Notes: generated by a model not told the origin, from the letters alone. Counted from the stretch's first letter, positions 1 through 9,541 are shown. The stretch: DNA of 59,028 bases from DASVEE01 sp036399695 (GCA_036399695.1 DASWMP010000144.1:1-59028); one strand, 5' to 3'. Translations and numbers: made by a program.

Positions 1-35
1 GGTGGGGTCCCCCCCCCCACTCCGAGATTACTGCG

Positions 36-2411
36 CTACCGCGTGGCTCTGCGCTTCACTCGCACCTCTTTCAGCGCGCGCTCGAAGAAGGCGGCGGCAT
101 CTTCGCCGAGCGTGGCGTCCACGCCAACGGCGCGCAGCGCACCGTGCAGCAGCGCACCTTGCGCCCCGCAGCCGCCGCCGATGAGGAATGGCGGATCATC
201 GCGGGTCACGTACGTCGTGGGGCTGGCGAACCGCGCCGTCCCCGCGCACGCCTCGGGCGAGCAGCCGAGCAGTTGCGTGATCGCATCCGCGGGCACGCAG
301 CTTCCCGCCACCTGCAGCAGGTCCGTGGCGCCGCCGGAGACGACGGCCGCGCGGATGCGGGACGAGTAGCCCCAGTTTCCGCCGCTCTGGTCGTCGGGCG
401 GAGCGTCGGCCGTCAGCGCCGCCAGTGCGGCGAGATGGCCGCCGGCCGCGCCGCGGCCCCAGATGCCGATGCGCGTGGAGTCGAGCCGGTAGAGGAGCTC
501 GTTCGCGCGCAGCCAGCGGATCGCCGACTTGACGTCGCTCAGTTGCGCGGGGAACGGTGCGCTCGTGCTGGGGCGGAACTCGATCGACGCTACGGCGTAG
601 CCGCGCGCGGTGTACTCGACCGGCAGCGTCTCATCGCGCACCGGCGAGGCCCAGTCGTTCGCGTTCACCACCACGATGACCGGATGGGGGCCGGCGCCGA
701 ACGGCACCGAGAGGTTGAGCCGCAGCGGCACGCCGCCGGGACGCGCGAACTCGAGGTTCGGGTACACGGCCGCGACCTCGTCGTCGTTGACGATCGTGAC
801 GACGCCGGTCGCGTCCGCGAGGATGCCGCCGGTGGCGTTCGACAGCGTGACGAAGAACGTCTCGCCCGGCTCGCGCTGTTCGTCGCCGAGGATCGTCAGT
901 GTGATCCTGCGCCCCGTCTGGCCGGGGGAGAAGGTGATGGTGCCGCTTGCCGGTACGTAGTCGAGGCCGGGCGTGGCCGTGCCGCCGCCGGTGGTGTAAT
1001 CGACGCTGATCGGGAAGAGCGCGGACGACGACAGCGTGACCAGCACGTCCACGAGCGACGAGCCGCTGTTGCCTTCAGCGCGCGAGGCATCGCTGACGGC
1101 CAGCGTCGACTGCGGCGCGACCACGTCGACGAACACGGTGGTCGTACTGCCGAGGTGCGTCTCGTCGCCCGAGTAATCGATGATGAGCGTGTGCAGGCCG
1201 CGTGAGAGCGGCCCGATGAGCACCTGCGCGGCGTTGTCCGTGACCTGCGCGCTGCCGAGGATCGTCGAGCCTTCGCGGATCGTGACCGTGCCGCCGCTGA
1301 TGGTGCCGCCGGCCGGATCCGTCTCCACGACTACGTCGATTGGCAGCGTGTGGCCGGTCTCGGCGAGACCGTAGAAAGCGGACACCTTCGTGGCGAGGCG
1401 CGCCGGCTGGACGCGCAGCACCACGTCGTTGCCGGTGCCGCCGCTGTACGAGATGCGGAACGTCGTCTTGCCGACGTTGAACGTCGCCCCTTCGGGCAGC
1501 GGCTCGATCTCGCCGTTCGGCAGCAGACGGCCGAAGGTGCCGGAGATCGGATCGCTGTCGTCGTTGTCGAGGATGACGTACGTCGAGTCGACGGCCGGGT
1601 TGAAGTTGTTCGGGAGGACGACCTCCAGCGGCTTGTTCTCGATCAGCACCGTACCGTGCACCGCCAGGCGGTCGTTGCCGCCCGGATTGATGTCGACGAT
1701 GTACGCGCCGAGCTCCTCCGGTGCGAACGCGCTCCCGCGCAGGACCGTATCGCGCGCGGTGAGTGTGGCAGCGTCGCGCGTCTCGCGCGCGCCGGGCGCG
1801 ATGCGGCCGTACGCTTCGACGCGTCCGGCCGAACCGGTGCCGGCGAGCTCGTGGCTCACCCGGAACGAGGCCTCCGTCATCGTGCCGTTCAGCTCGAACC
1901 CGAACACGCCATCGAAGACCTGCCCGGTGAACGGATGCGTGCCGCCGACGCGGATCGTGTCGTAGACGACGACCGTGCCGTGTCCGGTCAGCGAACCGTT
2001 GAAGTCGCAGTCGAGGAGCGTGATCGTCTGGCCGTTGACCGCCAGCGACGTCACGCCTCCGGCGGCGATGAGCGCCGGTCCTTCCGCTTCGATCGGCGCG
2101 GTGAACGTGACCCGGCATTCGCCGTCGGCGATCTGCGTCTTCACCCGCACCGGATTGCCGCCGATGGTGAACGGCACGCTGCCGAACTGCAGCCGCTCGA
2201 GGACGATCGAGAGATCGTTGACCAGGACCGTGTTCGGCGACGGCTCGGCGAAGCGGAGCGTGTCGCCGTCCACCGGCACCTGCGCCGGGTTCCAGTTGCC
2301 TGGCGTCGACCAGCGGTTGTCGACGGCGCCGGTCCAGTCGAGACGCGCGGCGAGGGCATTCGGAGCGAGGGCGAGGGTGAGCGCGGCCACAACCGCCAGG
2401 GAGCGGAGCAT
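36..2411 (-). CDS. Secreted beta-rich protein with Calx-beta domain and degenerate esterase-like C-terminus
   Basis: Exported protein of 791 residues. I start it at the ATG that opens a signal peptide (MLRSLAVVAALTLALA); an upstream in-frame ATG would put 42 non-hydrophobic residues before it. After the signal comes a long beta-rich stretch resembling passenger or beta-solenoid sequence, then an Ig-like repeat, a Calx-beta domain (roughly residues 440-545, containing the typical DYVPASGTITFSPGQT run) and an alpha/beta-hydrolase region of the BD-FAE/esterase type (about 550-791). The usual nucleophile motif GxSAGGH reads GRGAAGGH (about residues 652-659), so the serine is alanine. The expected Asp loop reads LIGGGCGAQG and no GHGF-like His motif follows. 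It is probably a non-catalytic binding module. The protein ends KRRATR, a tail shared with three other exported proteins here. The natural ligand is unknown. Confidence 0.8.
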   Translation of the reverse strand: MLRSLAVVAALTLALAPNALAARLDWTGAVDNRWSTPGNWNPAQVPVDGDTLRFAEPSPNTVLVNDLSIVLERLQFGSVPFTIGGNPVRVKTQIADGECRVTFTAPIEAEGPALIAAGGVTSLAVNGQTITLLDCDFNGSLTGHGTVVVYDTIRVGGTHPFTGQVFDGVFGFELNGTMTEASFRVSHELAGTGSAGRVEAYGRIAPGARETRDAATLTARDTVLRGSAFAPEELGAYIVDINPGGNDRLAVHGTVLIENKPLEVVLPNNFNPAVDSTYVILDNDDSDPISGTFGRLLPNGEIEPLPEGATFNVGKTTFRISYSGGTGNDVVLRVQPARLATKVSAFYGLAETGHTLPIDVVVETDPAGGTISGGTVTIREGSTILGSAQVTDNAAQVLIGPLSRGLHTLIIDYSGDETHLGSTTTVFVDVVAPQSTLAVSDASRAEGNSGSSLVDVLVTLSSSALFPISVDYTTGGGTATPGLDYVPASGTITFSPGQTGRRITLTILGDEQREPGETFFVTLSNATGGILADATGVVTIVNDDEVAAVYPNLEFARPGGVPLRLNLSVPFGAGPHPVIVVVNANDWASPVRDETLPVEYTARGYAVASIEFRPSTSAPFPAQLSDVKSAIRWLRANELLYRLDSTRIGIWGRGAAGGHLAALAALTADAPPDDQSGGNWGYSSRIRAAVVSGGATDLLQVAGSCVPADAITQLLGCSPEACAGTARFASPTTYVTRDDPPFLIGGGCGAQGALLHGALRAVGVDATLGEDAAAFFERALKEVRVKRRATR

Positions 2412-2502
2412 GGCCGGCACTCTACCGGAGAGCGGCGGCTTCAGAGTGTGGCGATGCGCACAACTCTCGCCCTCGCCCGTGCTGCGCGGCCTTCGGTGGT
2501 CA

Positions 2503-3708
2503 CTAGTTACGTCCGGTGCGGAAACGAATGAACGCATAGATGCCCTGGGGCTTGTGGCCGTACTGCGGCAGCTCTTCGAGCTCGTGCGTATTCGTGTGGT
2601 AGTCGATGTTCACACCGAGGCCGCCGCGCCACGCCGGGCGCGCGATGAAGTCGTAGATGTAGCCGATGGTGATGTGCGTCGACTCCTCCGTCGGCCCCTC
2701 GGCGCCGGTGTCGCCGAAGAGGTTCGCCGGCCGGTCGACCAGCTCGCCCCGCAGCATGAAGGTGTTGCGTCCGCCGCGCAGCGCCAGCTCGGCGCCGATC
2801 GCTTCGTAATCGGGGATGAGGGTCCCGTCGCCATCGCGGCGGGTCCAGAGCGCCGTCGCGGCGATGGCAGGGGAGCCCCAGGAGATCGAGGCGGACGTCG
2901 CCTCGCGCTCGTTGTCGTCTTCGCCCAGCTCGGCGCGCGAGACCTGGAGCGAGATGTTGCGCGTCGGCGTGAGCGTCAGGCGCGCGGAGCGGGAGTCGAT
3001 GTCGCCGTCGGTGTCGATGTCGGTGTGGTCGTCGAAGGTGACGGCGTCGTGAAAGACGCTGCCTTCGAGGCTGATGAAGCTGGAGGTCCAGCCGAGGGTG
3101 ACGACGCTGGTGGCGTCCTGTACGGATTCGTGGATCTCATAGCCATACGGCGCCTCGGCGAAGTCGATGGACGATGACCGCTGCGCGAAGGGCACGGCGC
3201 CGAAGGCCGGCTCGCCGATGGGGGCGGCGTAGAGGTGCAGCCAGGAGGCCTGCGTCGTGCGGACGCCGAGGTGCACGGCCGCTTCGCCGATCAGATCGTG
3301 GGGCCGCATGAAGTCGAGGAGCGGTCCGCCGGCTTCGGGCGATACGTACTGCAGGACCTGCGGATAGCCCTCGTCCGGTACCGTGTACGGTTCGAGCGAG
3401 ACGCGGCCGCGGAAGAGCAGCGTGGCCCGGTCACCGAACAAGTCGCGGCCGAGGCCGATCGTGAGGAAGTTCGTGGAGAAGACTTCGTTGCGCTGCTCGG
3501 CCGGACCGCTCTCGCTGACGTACGTCACGAAGGCGGCGCTGTCGATGAACGCCTTCCAGGCCCCATCCGAGAAGAGGCGGGGGCCGCCGTCACCGGGGTT
3601 GGAGGCCGTGCCGGAGACGTTCCGCAGGAGCGGATTGACCGTCTGCTGCGTCTGGGCGGCGAGCGGAAAGGAGAAAAGCAGGGCGAGTAACGCAACAGCA
3701 CGCTTCAT
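2503..3708 (-). CDS. Outer-membrane beta-barrel protein, function unknown
   Basis: Predicted 401-residue outer-membrane protein. It starts with a clear signal peptide (MKRAVALLALLFSFPLAAQ) ending in an AxA-like site. The rest is alternating polar/hydrophobic strands with many short turns (for example TRRDGDGTLIPDYEAIGAEL) and a terminal strand ending IYAFIRFRTGRN, as expected of a barrel of roughly 14-18 strands. I do not recognise a named family; the size fits a porin-like or phosphate-selective-porin-like channel. It lies downstream of the M14 peptidase gene on the same strand but is separated from it by a 167-bp word-repeat palindrome, so it probably has its own promoter or is partly uncoupled. 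Confidence 0.75.
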   Translation of the reverse strand: MKRAVALLALLFSFPLAAQTQQTVNPLLRNVSGTASNPGDGGPRLFSDGAWKAFIDSAAFVTYVSESGPAEQRNEVFSTNFLTIGLGRDLFGDRATLLFRGRVSLEPYTVPDEGYPQVLQYVSPEAGGPLLDFMRPHDLIGEAAVHLGVRTTQASWLHLYAAPIGEPAFGAVPFAQRSSSIDFAEAPYGYEIHESVQDATSVVTLGWTSSFISLEGSVFHDAVTFDDHTDIDTDGDIDSRSARLTLTPTRNISLQVSRAELGEDDNEREATSASISWGSPAIAATALWTRRDGDGTLIPDYEAIGAELALRGGRNTFMLRGELVDRPANLFGDTGAEGPTEESTHITIGYIYDFIARPAWRGGLGVNIDYHTNTHELEELPQYGHKPQGIYAFIRFRTGRN

Positions 3709-3753
3709 GTCGCGCGCAGAAGTGCAACAGATGGGCCGGGTGTGTCAAGTTCT

Positions 3754-3920
3754 GGGTTGGCGGTTGGCGGTTGGCGGTTGGCGGTGGCAGTTGGCAGTTG
3801 GCAGTTGGCGGTTGGCAGTTGGCAGTTGGCGGTTGGCAGTAGACCGGGTTGCGGCCTGGCGGTTGCGCGGGAACCGGGGTCTTCTTCCGCTGCCAACCGC
3901 CAACTGCCAACCGCCAACTG
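3754..3920. repeat. Inverted word-repeat array (TTGGCGG/TTGGCAG family)
   Basis: The left arm (3757-3840) is twelve near-identical 6-7-bp units alternating TTGGCGG and TTGGCAG. The right arm (3890-3920) holds four to five units of the exact complement (CTGCCAA, CCGCCAA). The arms can fold into a long slipped hairpin. It lies between two minus-strand genes. The same family recurs at 9542-9603 and, more loosely, at 54312-54402. Confidence 0.9.
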
Positions 3921-3926
3921 TTTCAC

Positions 3927-5690
3927 TCACCGCACTTCACGCCCGACCGGGTACAACCTCGCGCGCTGGTCGAAGTACGGGGTTTTCTCGTAGAACCAGC
4001 GCAGGCGGGCGGTGGCGCTGGAGCGGAAGGCCTCGTCGGAGGCGAGCTTCTGGCGGAACTCCTCGGCGAGCTTCGGGTCGTCGGCCAGCATCTTCGCGGC
4101 CATCGGCTCGATGGCGTACGGCTCGATGTACTCGGTGGGGCTGAGGATCGCGTTCAGGAAGCCCCACTGGAAGAGCGAGTCGGGCGAGGCCGGCTCGAGC
4201 AGCAGCACGGCGACCGTGCCGAGAGGCTGGTCGGTCGGCACGCGCACGGAGCCTGCCGGGAAGCGCTCGCGGCGGCGCTCGGCGACAGGTGTGGCGCTGA
4301 CGCGCACGTGTCCTTCGAACTGCTGGGTGTCGAACTTCGGCTCCGTGAGGCGCAGCATCTCGACGTCCACTTCCCGCGGCGCGGCAATGCGCTCGTAACG
4401 GATGCCGTGCAGGTCGAGCTTCGCGATCACGTCCGGCCAGGAGGCCGGGACCCAGTACGCCGCCGGGCGGGTGACGGACGTCGCCGGCTGAGTGGACATG
4501 AAGTAGGGGATGCGCAGCGTCACCGGACGGCCGGTGTACTCCCAGCGGATGTCGCCGCTGACGCCGGAGAGCTGCGGTTTGGCCTCGATGCCGAGGAACT
4601 CCATCGTCGGCGTCGGGCCTTCGGGGCGCTTCCAGGTGCTCGTGACCTGCGTCGCCTGGCGCGAGCGGTCCTCGGACGTCGCGCGGCGGAGTGCGTCCCC
4701 GTTCGCGGCGAGCGCGCGCAGCGACTGCTCGAGGAAGACATACGTCCCGAGCACACGCTGGTCGTACGGCTTCAGCGAATGGTTCTCCAGCAGGACGGCG
4801 GCCATGTGCCGCGCGTCGCCGTAGCCGTGCGAGAGGCGCGGCTGCGACGGACTGTCGGCGATGCCTCTCGAGACGTCGTCGCCGGCGATGCCGAAGATCA
4901 GCGGGCCGGGAATGTGCCCCATCTGCTGCAGCCCGTTCGTCACCGCCGGGCGATAGGCCGTCTTCAGCCAGCTCGCGATCGAAGGGGAATGCGCGCCTTC
5001 GCCGTTGAAGCCGAAGGTGATGTCGTACTGGTAGTCGGCGCCGTCGGTGACGTGCAGGTCGAGGTAGAGGTCGGGATCGTACGTGCGGAGGGCGCGCAGC
5101 ATGGCCTGCATCTCCGCCGTGTCTCCCTTCATGTAGTCGCGGTTGAGGTTGTAGTTCTGCGCCGTCGTGCGCCAGCCGCTGACTTCCGGCCCCCGCTGGT
5201 TCGGGCGGGAGAAGCGCGAGGTCCGCTCGTGGCCGTCGACGTTGAAGATCGGGACGAAGAGGAAGTTGACGCTGTCGAGCAGCTCTTTCTTCGTGCCCCG
5301 CACCGTCATGTCGCGGAGGAGCATCAGCCCCGCGTCCTTGCCGTCGATCTCGCCGGCATGGATGCCCCCCTGCGCGAAGAGGATCGGCTTGCGCTTCAGC
5401 GCCTCGGCGGTGAAGACGCGCTCCTTCGACGCGATCACCATCCAGATGTCGCGTCCCTCGGGCGACTTGCCGAGCGACACCATCCTCAACTGCGGCGCCG
5501 CCGCGACGAGCCGCCGCAGGTAGGCGACCGTCTCGTCATAAGCAGGTGTCTCCCGCAGCGACGACTGCTCGCTGGGCGTGACCCACGGATCGGACGCCGG
5601 CACCATGAGCTGCCGGCTGGCGCCGTCCCAGCGCGGGAGGGGCGGGAGGATGGCGGTCTGGAAAAGAAGGGCAAGTACCAGTGCGCGCAT
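3927..5690 (-). CDS. Secreted M14-family zinc carboxypeptidase
   Basis: 587-residue exported peptidase of the M14 (carboxypeptidase A-like) clan, expected to trim residues from peptides outside the inner membrane. The N-terminus MRALVLALLFQTAILPP is a short signal sequence. The zinc-binding HxxE is seen in GGIHAGEIDGKD, followed by the NYNLNRDYMK segment containing the family's Asn-Arg and by DLHVTDG, which supplies the third zinc-ligand histidine. The region after about residue 330 is a beta-rich C-terminal extension, giving the length usual for large bacterial M14 proteins of this type. Its stop codon abuts the word-repeat palindrome at 3754-3920. It forms part of a run of exported peptidases (M14, M16) on this strand, suggesting a protein-scavenging lifestyle. 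Confidence 0.9.
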   Translation of the reverse strand: MRALVLALLFQTAILPPLPRWDGASRQLMVPASDPWVTPSEQSSLRETPAYDETVAYLRRLVAAAPQLRMVSLGKSPEGRDIWMVIASKERVFTAEALKRKPILFAQGGIHAGEIDGKDAGLMLLRDMTVRGTKKELLDSVNFLFVPIFNVDGHERTSRFSRPNQRGPEVSGWRTTAQNYNLNRDYMKGDTAEMQAMLRALRTYDPDLYLDLHVTDGADYQYDITFGFNGEGAHSPSIASWLKTAYRPAVTNGLQQMGHIPGPLIFGIAGDDVSRGIADSPSQPRLSHGYGDARHMAAVLLENHSLKPYDQRVLGTYVFLEQSLRALAANGDALRRATSEDRSRQATQVTSTWKRPEGPTPTMEFLGIEAKPQLSGVSGDIRWEYTGRPVTLRIPYFMSTQPATSVTRPAAYWVPASWPDVIAKLDLHGIRYERIAAPREVDVEMLRLTEPKFDTQQFEGHVRVSATPVAERRRERFPAGSVRVPTDQPLGTVAVLLLEPASPDSLFQWGFLNAILSPTEYIEPYAIEPMAAKMLADDPKLAEEFRQKLASDEAFRSSATARLRWFYEKTPYFDQRARLYPVGREVR

Positions 5691-5727
5691 AGCGGGATGG
5701 ATTGTAGGCTGATCTCGGAGTGCGCAC

Positions 5728-5755
5728 GAAAAAGGCGGCCTCGCGGCCGCCCTGA
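5728..5755 (-). terminator. Rho-independent terminator of the M16 gene
   Basis: On the minus strand a perfect GGCGGCC-GCGA-GGCCGCC hairpin (5734-5751) is followed at once by TTTTT, the classical intrinsic-terminator layout, 20-25 bp past the stop codon of the M16 peptidase gene. Confidence 0.85.
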
Positions 5756-5775
5756 ATCACTTGCTGTGCGGCGCG

Positions 5776-8646
5776 TTACTTCGAGAAAACATCATCCACG
5801 TTCACGATGCGGACGTTCTCTGTCTTCACGCCGAGCTTGTAGTTGCCGATGACTTTGTCTTCCTCGGCCAGCTCCGGTTTCGGGGCGTCGTACTTGACGC
5901 TCGAGAACTCGTCCTTCACCAGGAGGTCACGCAGCCCTTCGGCGTCGGCCGCCACGATCACGACGTGGAGGTTCTTCGCCGAGAGGTACTTTTTGATCGC
6001 GCGGTTCACGTCATCGCGCGTCAGCTTCGCGTACTGCCCGCGCATGTACTCCGTGTACTCCGGCGTGCCGTACCACCACGAATCGAGGGCGTAGCCGGTG
6101 CGCTGGTTCTGATTCGACGTCATCAGATAGACGTTCTTCATCAGGTAGTCGCGCGTGTTGTTGAAGTCTTCCTGCGAGATGCCGTTGTCGATGATCTTCT
6201 GGAGCTCGAACAGGGCGATACGCATCGCCATCTGCGCGTTCTCCGGCATGACCGGACGGATCCACATCTCGAAGATCTGGTTGCGGCGGGCGATGTTCGG
6301 GCTGGGGAAGAACTGGCCGCCCGGACGATTGAAGTACTCGATGTACGCGTAGTCGCCGTAGTTCATGCCGCGCTTCTCGCGGATGCGGTCGTAGAGGTGC
6401 GACGACGACATGCGGTGCTCGCCGAGCCAGGAGCGGGCGATGTTGAGCGCCGCAAAGTCGGCGTCCTCACGCGTGATCGGCAGCGGGTGGCCCATGGAGA
6501 TGGCTGTGGCGCGCGTGTCCTTCTTGATGATCGTCAGCTCGAGGCCGTTCGGCTGGTCAGCCGCGAACGGCTTGGCCGAGGCGATCGTCGTGGCCGCGGT
6601 GCCGGCGGGGAGCTTGGCCAGCGAGGTTTCGAGCTGCTTGCGGATGTCTTCCGAGTAATCGCCGGAGAGGCCGACCACCAGATTGCCGCGGGTGTAATTG
6701 GCGGCGATGAACTTCTTCACGTCGTCGAGCGTGATCGACTCGATGCCCGCCACCGTGCCGCGGACCGTGTGGCCGTAGGGCGTGCCGTTGAAGATCACGT
6801 TCTGCAGCTCTTCCTTGCCCAGCTCTTCCTCGTTGTTGTTGCGGAGGTCCTGCTTGAGGCCGTTGAGCTGCGCGTCTTTGATGCGCTTGAAGTCTTCCTC
6901 ACGGAAGCCGGGGTCGAGCAGCATCGGCAGGACGATCGCGGCGAACTTCTTCCAGTTGTCCTTGTGCACGACGCCGGTGAAGGTCGTCATTTCCTTGTCG
7001 ACCTGATCGAAGATCGAGCCGGCCATCGGATAGAGCGCCTTGTTGATCTCGCTCATGCTCATCGACTTCGAGCCGGCGTCCGTGAGCATCGACGCGGAGA
7101 GGGCGGCCAGCCCTTCCTTCCCTTTCGGATCGTTGGCCGAGCCGGCGGTGAAGAGGAGCTTGACCATCACGTTCGGGATGACCGACTTCTGCGTGATGAA
7201 GCGGATGTCGGCCTTCGCGGCGTCGCCCGCGGCGCTGGTCATCGGCGCATTCGACGCGATCGACGCCACCGAGGGCAGCTTGGAGATGCCCTCGGGCAGC
7301 GTGTCCTTCGAGAGCGTCGTGACGATGAGGTTCTTGTCGGTGAAGTACTTCTTCGCCGTCGTCTGGATCGTCGCCGGCGTGACTTCATTGAGGGCGGCGA
7401 ACGCCTTTTCGATCGTCGCTGCCGGGCTGCGCTCGTAGTGCGCGTAGCTGGCCAGCGTGCCGGCGATGGCGTCGGTGTTGTCCATCGCCCGGAGGAACGA
7501 GTAGCGGGCGTTCGACTTGGCGTCGGCGACACGCTGCGCGTCGAGCGGCTTCTCGCGCAGCGAGGCGAAGGTCTTCATGATCTCGTCGCGGACGTAGACC
7601 GTGTCCTTCGGGTTCTTCACGCGGGCGAAGACGGTGTAGATGCCGGGGTCGAAGCCGGCGCCGCCGTTGACGAAGAGCTGGTCGACCTTCTGCTCCGTCT
7701 CCACGAGCCGCTTGTAGATGTCGGACGTCTGGCCGAACTCCAGGTCGACCATCGTGTCCATGGACGCGGAGTCACGCACGTCGAAGACGGAAGGGCCATG
7801 GAAACCGACGGAAACCCACGGGAGGGTGGGGGAGGTCCAGGGGACGTGCGCGTAGATCGGCCCCTTGTGCTCCGGCTCCTGCGGGATGTCGGCCTTGAAC
7901 GTGCCGCGCTGCCATTTGCTCCAGTACTTCTCGACGAGCCGGAAGACGTTCTCCGGATCGACGTCGCCGGCCACGATCAGCGTCGCCTTCTCCGGGCGAT
8001 ACCAGCGGGAGAAGAAGACCTTCGAGTACTCGTACTGGTTGGGCATGTCCTCGATGTCCTTGAGGAAGCCCATGGTGGTGTGCTTGTAGGTGTGGGTGGT
8101 GTAGGCGTTATCGCGCTGCACCTCGATCATCTTGCGGATCGGGGAAGCGCTGTTCTTGTTGTACTCGCCGAGGACCGCGCGCGCTTCGGTCTTGAAGGGG
8201 GCTTCCTCGTAGGCGAGGTTCTGGAAGCGGTCGGCCTCGATCTCGAGGATCTTCTCGAGGTCTTCCTTGGCGAACGTGACGTGGTAGTTCGTCAGGTCGT
8301 CGGAGGTGTAGGCGTTCTGGCGCGCGCCGGCCTTGGTGATGATCGAGGTGTAGACATCCGGCGGATACTGCTTCGTCCCGCGGAACATCATGTGCTCGAA
8401 GAAGTGGGCGAAGCCCGACTTGCCCGGCTCGACCTCGTTGCGCGACCCGGTCTGCATCGGAATCTGCACCGAGACGATGTTGGGGAACCCGGTCGGCACG
8501 ACGACGACCTTGAGCCCGTTCTCGAGCGTCTTCTCGGAGATCTTGAACGGCAGGATCTTTTCGGCCTTCTTCTGCCCCTGAGCTGCGACGGTCATCGGCA
8601 GCATCATCGCGCAGAGCATGGCCACGACGGTTCGTTTACGCGACAT
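5776..8646 (-). CDS. Two-domain M16 (pitrilysin-family) zinc peptidase, secreted
   Basis: 956-residue exported metallopeptidase. I place the start at the ATG following AGGAGAG; it begins a signal peptide (MSRKRTVVAMLCAMMLP...VAAQGQ). An upstream in-frame ATG would add 20 residues lacking signal character. The N-terminal M16 domain has the inverted zinc motif HFFEH at residues 81-85, and the third ligand Glu lies 76 residues later in ALGEYNKN (Glu161), exactly the family spacing. The second half is the paired, normally inactive M16 domain and contains the conserved R...Y element (REKRGMNYGDYAY). Such single-chain proteins (PqqL-like) degrade oligopeptides in the periplasm. It ends at an intrinsic terminator and is probably monocistronic. 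Confidence 0.93.
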   Translation of the reverse strand: MSRKRTVVAMLCAMMLPMTVAAQGQKKAEKILPFKISEKTLENGLKVVVVPTGFPNIVSVQIPMQTGSRNEVEPGKSGFAHFFEHMMFRGTKQYPPDVYTSIITKAGARQNAYTSDDLTNYHVTFAKEDLEKILEIEADRFQNLAYEEAPFKTEARAVLGEYNKNSASPIRKMIEVQRDNAYTTHTYKHTTMGFLKDIEDMPNQYEYSKVFFSRWYRPEKATLIVAGDVDPENVFRLVEKYWSKWQRGTFKADIPQEPEHKGPIYAHVPWTSPTLPWVSVGFHGPSVFDVRDSASMDTMVDLEFGQTSDIYKRLVETEQKVDQLFVNGGAGFDPGIYTVFARVKNPKDTVYVRDEIMKTFASLREKPLDAQRVADAKSNARYSFLRAMDNTDAIAGTLASYAHYERSPAATIEKAFAALNEVTPATIQTTAKKYFTDKNLIVTTLSKDTLPEGISKLPSVASIASNAPMTSAAGDAAKADIRFITQKSVIPNVMVKLLFTAGSANDPKGKEGLAALSASMLTDAGSKSMSMSEINKALYPMAGSIFDQVDKEMTTFTGVVHKDNWKKFAAIVLPMLLDPGFREEDFKRIKDAQLNGLKQDLRNNNEEELGKEELQNVIFNGTPYGHTVRGTVAGIESITLDDVKKFIAANYTRGNLVVGLSGDYSEDIRKQLETSLAKLPAGTAATTIASAKPFAADQPNGLELTIIKKDTRATAISMGHPLPITREDADFAALNIARSWLGEHRMSSSHLYDRIREKRGMNYGDYAYIEYFNRPGGQFFPSPNIARRNQIFEMWIRPVMPENAQMAMRIALFELQKIIDNGISQEDFNNTRDYLMKNVYLMTSNQNQRTGYALDSWWYGTPEYTEYMRGQYAKLTRDDVNRAIKKYLSAKNLHVVIVAADAEGLRDLLVKDEFSSVKYDAPKPELAEEDKVIGNYKLGVKTENVRIVNVDDVFSK

Positions 8647-8740
8647 TAACTCTCCTCTAGTGTTCGCTTGCGACAGATTGCCGCAGGATTGCTTACGAGA
8701 GAACAAAGGGGAGGTTGCGGCAATGCCGCCGGGTGGGGGG

Positions 8741-8769
8741 CGTTGTCCGTTGCTGGTTGTCCGTTGCCG
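8741..8769. repeat. Single arm of GTTGTCCGTTGC word family
   Basis: Tandem words CGTTGTC/CGTTGCT/GGTTGTC/CGTTGCC in the 167-bp gap upstream of the M16 gene. The same words form both arms of the palindromes at 35395-35471 and 38471-38645. Here no complementary arm is present. Confidence 0.7.
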
Positions 8770-8813
8770 TAATGCTCAGAGCAGGCGCAGCCTGTCGTTC
8801 TCTGCTGGCTGCC

Positions 8814-9530
8814 TTACGAATCGAACGCCACGCCGCCGATCGGGCGGCGCGTACCGCGCGAGGCCGGATCGATCCGCCCGTCCATCAGCTCGCGCAGGTT
8901 GGTCATCTCCAGGAAGAGATGCCGGTGCCGGATGCAGTGCACCGCGATGGCGAAGAAGAGGATCGACAGCACCGCAAAGTACACCCGCGAAGCCGGCGTG
9001 CTGGCCGGGAGCGGTGCGGCGGAAGTGCCGAGGAAGAGCTCCTGCAGCAGGATCAGAGCGAAAAGCGGCAGGGGGAAGAAGACGAGCGCGGAGAGGAAGC
9101 GGCTCGCCTGGATGTTGAAGTACGGGCGAAGCGTGAGGATGCTGACGGAGAGGAAGAAGCCGAACGCCAGGTAGGCGGCCATGTGGATCTCGGCCAGCGT
9201 CGCCGAGGCGGCCACGTCACCGCGGACGAGCCGCCACTGCACGAGCAGCGCGCCGGCGAGACACGCCAGCGCGCCGGCCACGGCGAATACACCGAGAAAC
9301 GCGCCGAACAGATTCCGGGCCGCCAGCAGCGCCGACATCCTCAGGAAGATCGCCGCGATGGCCAATCCTGCCAGCAGCGCCACGAAGATGGCCCAGGGCG
9401 AAGCGGCCGACAGCGGCAATCCTACGAAGGCCAGTCCTGCGGCTTCGAGCTCGCGCAGCGCTTCCGCGCCGCTCGTGAGCGCCAGAAACAGGCAGAAGGC
9501 CGTGCCGACGTAGAAGAGGATCTTGGGCAT
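8814..9530 (-). CDS. Polytopic inner-membrane protein, unknown function
   Basis: 238-residue protein with about seven hydrophobic segments (for example ILFYVGTAFCLFLAL, AIFVALLAGLAIAAIFL, AAYLAFGFFLSVSIL, VYFAVLSILFFAIAV) and few charged residues until the cytosolic C-terminal tail. I start it at MPKILFYV; a further-upstream ATG would run through the intergenic repeat. I do not recognise the family; the arrangement resembles 7TM-type signalling input modules (7TM-DISM or 7TMR-like), but there is no attached output domain. It lies just downstream of the Rof-like gene on the same strand, with a word-repeat palindrome filling the gap. Confidence 0.65.
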   Translation of the reverse strand: MPKILFYVGTAFCLFLALTSGAEALRELEAAGLAFVGLPLSAASPWAIFVALLAGLAIAAIFLRMSALLAARNLFGAFLGVFAVAGALACLAGALLVQWRLVRGDVAASATLAEIHMAAYLAFGFFLSVSILTLRPYFNIQASRFLSALVFFPLPLFALILLQELFLGTSAAPLPASTPASRVYFAVLSILFFAIAVHCIRHRHLFLEMTNLRELMDGRIDPASRGTRRPIGGVAFDS

Positions 9531-9541
9531 CTGGTGAGTCG

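Noticed and set aside
1..35. Possible regulatory element in the C-run at the window start
   Set aside because: A homopolymer C tract at a sequence edge may be an assembly artefact; too short to interpret.
3754..3920. CRISPR array or VNTR only
   Set aside because: Units are 7 bp without spacers, and a complementary arm is present, so it is an inverted word-repeat.
5761..8649. 962-codon open frame on the plus strand opposite the M16 gene
   Set aside because: It is an antisense shadow caused by high-GC codon bias; its product is Arg/Val/Leu-rich with no domains, while the minus-strand frame has complete M16 motifs and an intrinsic terminator.
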